Positions 59,116 through 64,000 of a stretch of 64,000 nucleotides of DNA are shown piece after piece. The translations under genes were made by a program, and so were the position numbers. Within the stretch, counting starts at the first letter, position 1; every line of letters starts with the position of its first letter. Source of the stretch: Micropterix aruncella. Its lineage: Eukaryota > Arthropoda > Insecta > Lepidoptera > Micropterigidae. The stretch is taken from positions 22,264,518-22,328,517 of the forward strand of contig OX155963.1 in the NCBI GenBank assembly GCA_944548615.1. The letters are read 5' to 3'. A model generated the notes under the pieces. That model made no database searches, was not told the origin of the DNA, and saw only the letters and a program-made list of their open reading frames with translations.

Positions 59116-59906
59116 GATGGTCATGTTGCCCCATGCGAGCATTCACCTTATTTTCCCATTACTCCCCCTTTGAAGCCATTAGAATTGAGTTGCAAAAATT
59201 GCTGAAATTTGTATACTTTTTGAGTTGTTAATTTTGTTTGTTTCTTTTTTTAGGGGATTGAGCGTTGTAATGGGGTGCCAAAGGTGTGTTTCAGGTGCCT
59301 CCTTAAGCATCGGGTCCTACACTATGAGCCAGAAAAGGCAACCAAAATCATAAATGATTGTGCGGTACTGCATAATATGTATATCGCTAATAATGAGCCT
59401 TTTATCGAAGACGACACACAAGTAGATTTTGGTCAATTTGCCTCAACGGCAGCAGAATTGGCTGGAAATGCAGAATCTAGAAATGCCGATCTTAAAGCGG
59501 GGAGACGTCTACAAACCCGAATCGTCAATAACTATTTCCGTTAAGTTTTGTTGACGGTTGATTACAGTTACAGTTACTAAGCCCATCTCACTGATTTTTA
59601 TTCTGGAGTAATTTGTATTGGTGTTATTTGTGAAGAAGTACCCCTTTCGCGGACTCTATAGGAGCACTTGCATGCATTCTACAGGTTAAAACCTAAAAAG
59701 AATTATAATTAATTTTCAATATTTAGCTGTGCACATACTAAATTTTTCCTATATATTTTTTTAATAGCTTTTCATATAAACACCTAAAGAGTGAATTGTT
59801 GTATTTTCGGAGAATTTAGGGAAAACGTCTAAATAAAACGTTATATCGTCATAAAATAAATATATCATGTAAATAAAAGAAAGCGAGTTTTATTTATTTA
59901 TTTAAT

Positions 59907-61054
59907 TTATTTTGCATATTTTTTAGGTAATTGGATGTCTTTTAGGTACTGATTTGTCCTATCCATTTTTGCTTCCATCGCAGCATAATGTTTCTCTTTG
60001 AGCTCTACCTCTCTCTTCTTCAAAAGAATTTTTTCTTCCGCTAGTTCTGCCATTCGTTAAGAGGCTGTCATGCAGCTCTGTAACTGCCTCTGTGCAGTTG
60101 TCCTTCTGGCCGTCCTCACTGTCCGGGCGGTTGCAGGCGTTGAGCCAATCGTAGGTCGAGAAGCGGTGGCGATTACGGGCTGGTGCGTGACGAATTACAA
60201 GTGGGTGAAACACCGGCAATCGCGTCCCACTCCTAACGATCGCTTGTAGTCCCAATTGCTGCTCCGGAGACTCACTGTCCCACAACCGTAGGCGTCCCGC
60301 ACGAGCTTCGCCAACGGGACTTTCAGCCGAGGCGTAATTGGCCAAGTCGGCTCCGGCGAAGGCCAAGTGGAACAGCCCGGTCGAGCGTCTGACTCCGCTG
60401 CGGACGTTCAAGTGATGCCATTAGTACACTACCTGTACCCGGATTAGGTAAAACGGTTGCATCGGATGGGCGTCTTGTCGATGTTGCTGTTTCGTTGCTT
60501 CTATCCAGAGGCAGAATGTCACCCAGATTTTCATCTAACCTGGGGCTAGGCGAACGGGCATCATCCGTACCGGAGAAATCGAACATGTCCGTCGACTGCT
60601 AGTGCCCCCGGATGCTGATCGGGTTCATTTTATTTAACACCGCAGTCTGCGGTGTCAAGCGACACGTCAGTCGGAGGAGCCGCTTGTCCGCTTTATATGG
60701 CGGTTGATGAAAGCTTTCTTCGCTTTCACTGAAGTCCATACGTATTGCCAAGTCTAAAAACAAGAAATTAATTAAGATTTGTGAACTGATGCGCTTCTGT
60801 ACGCTAGGTATTAGTCGGACTATAACTTACTTTTCGCCACTGCTTCAGGTCTTTTTTCCCGCCGGGCAACGCGTTAACGGCCTTAGCAATCTCCTCCCAC
60901 CTCCGCTGAGCGAGTTTGTACGTAAACTCCGTAGAAAATTTCCACTGACCAAATCGGGGTCGCTCAGCACCAGCTTTACGAGGCATTCCCGCTGATCCCG
61001 CGATAGATAGCCTATCCTCCTATCGGCATTCTCTTTTTCCATCCTCTTTTCCAT
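59907..61054 (-). pseudogene. Myb/SANT-like partner protein of the Harbinger element
   Basis: On the minus strand: a frame from 61054 with RRIGYLSRDQRECLVKLVLS and DPDLVSG, a frameshift near 60945, then KFSTEFTYKLAQRRWEEIAK AVN up to WRK with donor GTAAGT at about 60830, the first exon of a Myb/SANT-like (Myb_DNA-bind_5 type) domain. A second exon begins about 60750 after TTTTTTAG (TWQYVWTSVKAKKAF). The C-terminal part (60586-59959) is in shifted frames. The end (about 60045-59907) is a charged helix, AELAEEKILLKKREVELKEK, typical for these proteins. In PIF/Harbinger this protein binds the element ends and helps nuclear import of the transposase. At least three frame changes. Confidence 0.8.
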
Positions 61055-61458
61055 GATCCGTCCGTAATCGAGGGAAAGCAGGTGGTCGTCAGCAAGTTGT
61101 CCGTAATCGTTGAGAGAAAAGGCAAAACTCGCGCCAGGTTGTCAGAAGAGTCAAGCAGTCTATTATCCGTGAGAGAAAAAGGAATCGAAAATTTTCAGTA
61201 AAAGGAATCGAAAAAACGAGAACACATCCGCGCGCGAAGAACGAGGAAAGACAAAAGTTAGGTTAAGTTACATGACAATGTTTTGACAGTTTTGTGCTTG
61301 CATGTTGGTATAAATGACAGCGTTGCCATACTTTATGTATAAAATAATATCATGCCATATATTTTGTTCAAGAATAGGGTTTGTGAAACCGAGCGATAAA
61401 TAGTGAGCGAAATATTTAGCACACTAAAATTTTAGACTGGTTTCAAGAATTGGCCCCC

Positions 61459-62475
61459 TGAAACTCCGCAAAGCTTCCTTATTTAACGAACGCTGAATTA
61501 AAAGTCATTTGCATTAATCAATCAAAAAATAATTAAATTTACTTCAATAAAAGTTCATCACTGAAATATTCACGCAAATATAGGTAGGTACTGCTGTGAG
61601 GGAAAGGGGGTATTTGTCATTTGCTTTAATAGGCAAATCAAATACTAGGGAGAACTTTTCTATTTAGGGAAATTATTATTATTATAATTATTAAACCCAT
61701 AAATAATAAATCACTTACCTGTTAATTTGAATTTCATCAAAATGAGATCTAATAGAAGTCCAATGGAAAGAACTCCAAAACTATAATCACTAAAATATTA
61801 ACACTAGGAAATAATTACATTTAAAATAAATGAAATCTTTCAGATCTTTAAAGATCAGATTTGCTATAAGACCTAAATTACCTACTGACATAGACTTCAA
61901 AACAAAACCAACTTTCACTAATTCATTACATATTTTTTGGCTGTTTCAGGTAATAATAATAATAATAATTTATTTCGTAAATAATAACGATACAGAGCAG
62001 TAAATATTCACTCTAGGGGGTTGACAGAAACTGATCTAATGATGATGACCCTTTCTATGATCAGACCGAATTTCAAAGCCATGACTCATCAAACATTGTA
62101 GACATTTAAATTATAATTTTATATAAGTATTTATGTGTTCATCTACTGTACTGTCATGTACATGTCATGTACATCATGTACTGTCTGACTGCGTTGCTTT
62201 CATTATTATATTATGTAAAGCAACAATAATTGAACAACATCATTTATAAAGTAGCTACAAATTATATTGATTATATTTATTTTTTTTATGGTTTTGGTCA
62301 TTTTCAGATACGATTTTTTGTTTTTTTCGTTTATAGATTATTTTTTAAATTTCTTTGGTATTTGAATGTTCTGATTCTAACAATTCTCTATTATTTAAAA
62401 TTATTTTATTTAGTTATGATACTGAAATCGTTAGATATTGTATTTGTATGTATAGTAGGCAAGATACATAAATAC
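61459..62475. other. AT-rich DNA, no gene
   Basis: 61951-61972 is (AAT)n followed by TTATTTCGTAAATAATAACG, a likely minus LINE tail. Short TGTACATGTCATGTACATCA repeats near 62150. Otherwise nothing. Confidence 0.45.
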
Positions 62476-62745
62476 ATAAGGTAGCGTAGTGGTTAGGTCG
62501 CCTGATCTTATATTGTAAGATCCCGGCTTCGATTGCCGGCTACGTCGCTATTTTCCGTTAAGATAAAATTTAAGGAATTGCATTTTAAATCTGTCAAGCG
62601 AATGCAATAACAAGACACACACGTGTTAAACTCACTCATGCATATAAGCACTTTATAGAAGGGTTGTTTGGAAGAGATTGTCGTATGACAATAAACCCGC
62701 CCATTGTGAAATTTCACAATAATAAGTATAAACAAACAAGATACT
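62476..62745 (+). mobile_element. tRNA-derived SINE
   Basis: The head has Pol III boxes: A box TAGCGTAGTGG (62482-62492) and B box GGCTTCGATTGCC (62525-62537), with an anticodon-like stem ATCTT/AAGAT around a 7-nt loop and a T-arm CCGGC/GCCGG. The body ends with TTGGAAGAGATTG, TCGTATGACAATAAACCCGC, a tail shared with lepidopteran SINE/LINE 3' ends, probably the part recognised by a partner LINE. Not a functional tRNA: the acceptor stem does not pair. Confidence 0.75.
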
Positions 62746-63339
62746 CAAACTAATATCATAGAAAAGGATGTAATAACTAGCTATCACATACTACAAATAT
62801 ATTAGGACAAGCTCAAGGGCGGTAAGATTGCCAATTGGATACTGATGTAATGTAAAATAGATATAAAAAATAAGATGCGCTATAATGGGTGAAACCAACA
62901 GCCGTGCGCCCTGACACAGCCCACCCTCTTTTTTAGCTCCCGTCCTCTCCTGCCAGCCTAAGCTACTAATTTATCCTGTTGTTGAACATCCGACTCACTA
63001 ATCTCTACGTTTGGCCGACGATTCACATACACGATTATGTCATAGAGAGGCAGGAATCCAAGCTATCTGCGATGGGAGTGGCAGCTATGCCTCCATGAGA
63101 GCGAGCCACTAATTATTGTGTTTATACGTATACGTACGTCACTCGCACAGCTAGGGTAGGGGGGCCTATAATATCTACGTACGAGAGCACAATGACGCAG
63201 GAGATGCGAGTGTGACGCAAAAATCAATTTGTAACAGATAACGCTGCAAAATTAATAATGGAATCATGTAAAGTGACATTGGAAATGAATGTGGATAACC
63301 AAAGCGATCGTCACACAAATTTAACTCAACATGCAAAGA
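62746..63339. other. Unassigned DNA
   Basis: No gene or repeat family recognised. GC content rises at 62880-63170. Confidence 0.4.
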
Positions 63340-63394
63340 AAATATCATGTCCGATGTCAACGTGCGTAGCAGAAAAAAATCGGTAGTCTCATCC

Positions 63395-63505
63395 CAATAC
63401 TCTCCCGACAAGCAGACAACCCCCCCCCCCGCCGCACGTCAAACCCCTCAACCCCCCGACCCCCCTTCCCCAAACCTACCCCCCAAACACCCCCACCCAA
63501 AACCC
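63395..63505 (+). repeat. C-rich tract within repeat H
   Basis: Starts GACAAGCAGACAACCCCC like 41470, with C runs of up to 12 separated by A or G. Another short C run is at 63660-63672. Confidence 0.85.
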
Positions 63506-63739
63506 CTTATGCACGGTAAGGTATTTATCAAAGCACTTTATATAAGGCGGGATAGAACCCACGGAAGAAAAAGAATATTGTCGTCCAGAACTTTATACAA
63601 CCTAAGTACATGGTCTATCTTCTTCAAAGTTAAATCACTTGTGATCAGGCGGGATTGGACCCCCCCCCCTCCCGATAGTAATTGATTATGATAGCAAAAC
63701 TATTACAGTTTAGTAATGGCTATTTTTCAATATGGTTCG

Positions 63740-64000
63740 TTTCTGGGCTAGCCTCGGGCGGCTCGACGTTATTATTTGATTAAAATTTATGGCGGTTTTT
63801 TTTGGGTCGCTTGTATAAGAGATATTGCAACCGAAATTACAATGTGGTTTCCGCCCTGCGACGCATCTGTGTACCGAATTCCAAGTCTCTAAGTCCAATA
63901 TTTCGAGATTAAAGCATGACTAACGCGCCACCGTGGGGGGGGGGGCGTGGACCGATTTCAACCACTAAAAATCGAAAATCATCGCGAATAAATCATCGAC
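63740..64000 (-). repeat. Helitron-like dispersed repeat H, copy 4 (cut by window edge)
   Basis: On the minus strand: GGTGGCGCGTTAGTCATGC, ACTTGGAATTCGGTACACAG, GGTTGCAATATCTCTTATAC, ending near CTAG at about 63751-63754. A G run interrupts at 63934-63945. Confidence 0.6.

Larger units (their letters stand above)
51982..59544 (+). pseudogene. PIF/Harbinger DDE transposase (HARBI1-like), four exon remnants
   Basis: Exon A 51982-52211: starts MANLEQIVLMDILEES, has NFRLSKQLALQLIGIL, a frameshift near 52155, then APTRSSALDISTK before donor GTAGGT. Exon B 53639-53789: INEYGFSGVIGCVDCTHIAI, with the first catalytic Asp, then ERSYLNWKNYHSINVQ. Exon C 57878-58022: acceptor TTTTTCAG, ICDTNLKIL, FSGSTHDSYI, then an in-frame TAA where the family has Trp, ending before GTAGGT. 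Exon D 59254-59544: acceptor TTTTTTTAG, IERCNGVPKVCFRCLLKH, with the catalytic Glu, and IINDCAVLHNMYI. Two expected segments were not found: between A and B, and the GDSGY part (second Asp) between C and D. It cuts and pastes the element at TWA sites when intact; this copy is dead. Confidence 0.85.
50669..61458 (+). mobile_element. Autonomous PIF/Harbinger transposon, swollen by nested insertions
   Basis: The ends are inverted repeats GGGGGCCAATTCTTGAAA (50669 on +, and inverted to 61458). A second inverted pair lies inside: CCCTATTCTTGAACA at about 51162 and inverted at 61367-61381, next to matched CTAAAATTTT...AAATATTTCGC...TTTATCGC sections. It carries the two genes expected of the superfamily: a DDE transposase (+) and a Myb/SANT-like protein (-). 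Within its introns lie two family G copies, at least four LINE pieces, a MITE and a piggyBac remnant. No clean 3-bp target duplication is seen (CCT and TGA flanks). The left end has internal repeats of the terminal motif. Confidence 0.8.

Noticed and set aside
50669..61458. A 3-bp TWA target duplication for the large Harbinger
   Set aside because: Flanks are CCT and TGA; no matching duplication at the ends as drawn.
62478..62545. Functional tRNA gene (Asn-like anticodon)
   Set aside because: The acceptor stem does not pair and a SINE body follows; only the promoter boxes and two stems are tRNA-like.

Overview
The window looks like AT-rich, intron-bearing nuclear DNA of an insect, and it is almost entirely transposable-element and repeat sequence. 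The evidence is the mix of non-LTR retrotransposons (LINEs) with microsatellite 3' tails, Helitron and Helentron-like elements, PIF/Harbinger and piggyBac remnants, a tRNA-derived SINE, foldback MITEs, and short TTAGG runs (the insect telomere motif). Several families (the Helentron ends, and the SINE tail with TTGGAAGAGATTG) resemble repeats I know from Lepidoptera, but the species cannot be fixed from this sequence. I find no convincing host gene and no CRISPR, rRNA or functional tRNA gene.

Layout. 1-3.3 kb: LINE 3' ends, a 120-bp tandem repeat and one unexplained 200-aa ORF. 3.5-6.8 kb: a decayed autonomous Helentron-like element with a spliced ORF (OTU protease motif, then a Cys motif), its intron filled by a ~27-bp minisatellite and its coding region ended by a non-autonomous relative. 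8.6-12.6 kb: two LINE fragments. 14.5 kb: a foldback MITE. 15.6-22 kb: 1.2 kb of (AT)n, a 200-N gap, a palindromic array of a 557-bp unit, and a 2.4-kb Helitron carrying 15-bp repeat arrays. 22-34 kb: many small nested pieces, including a GC-rich interspersed family, a PIF/Harbinger derivative with a MADF-like gene piece, and long palindromes. 34.9-38.1 kb: a nearly complete minus-strand LINE with few lesions. 40-45.6 kb: a bounded Helitron, Helitron-like dispersed repeats and a C-rich tract.

45.9-50.1 kb: an R1-like LINE (46180-49303) inserted into a copy of the GC-rich family, with a near-perfect 10-bp target duplication. 50.7-61.5 kb: an autonomous PIF/Harbinger transposon swollen to 10.8 kb. 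It keeps four exon remnants of the DDE transposase on + and a Myb/SANT-like partner gene on -. Within its introns lie two GC-rich repeat copies, several LINE pieces (including a 698-aa uninterrupted RT plus restriction-like endonuclease ORF of R2-type architecture), a pogo/Tigger-like MITE and a piggyBac remnant. 62.5 kb: a tRNA-derived SINE. The rest is AT-rich DNA without recognisable genes.

The proteins here serve element mobility: reverse transcription with apurinic-type or restriction-like endonucleases, DDE transposition, and rolling-circle elements. Most copies are broken. The clearest order of events is in the nests: Harbinger before its LINE, piggyBac and MITE insertions; GC-rich repeat before the R1-like LINE and the MITE; Helentron before its non-autonomous relative.
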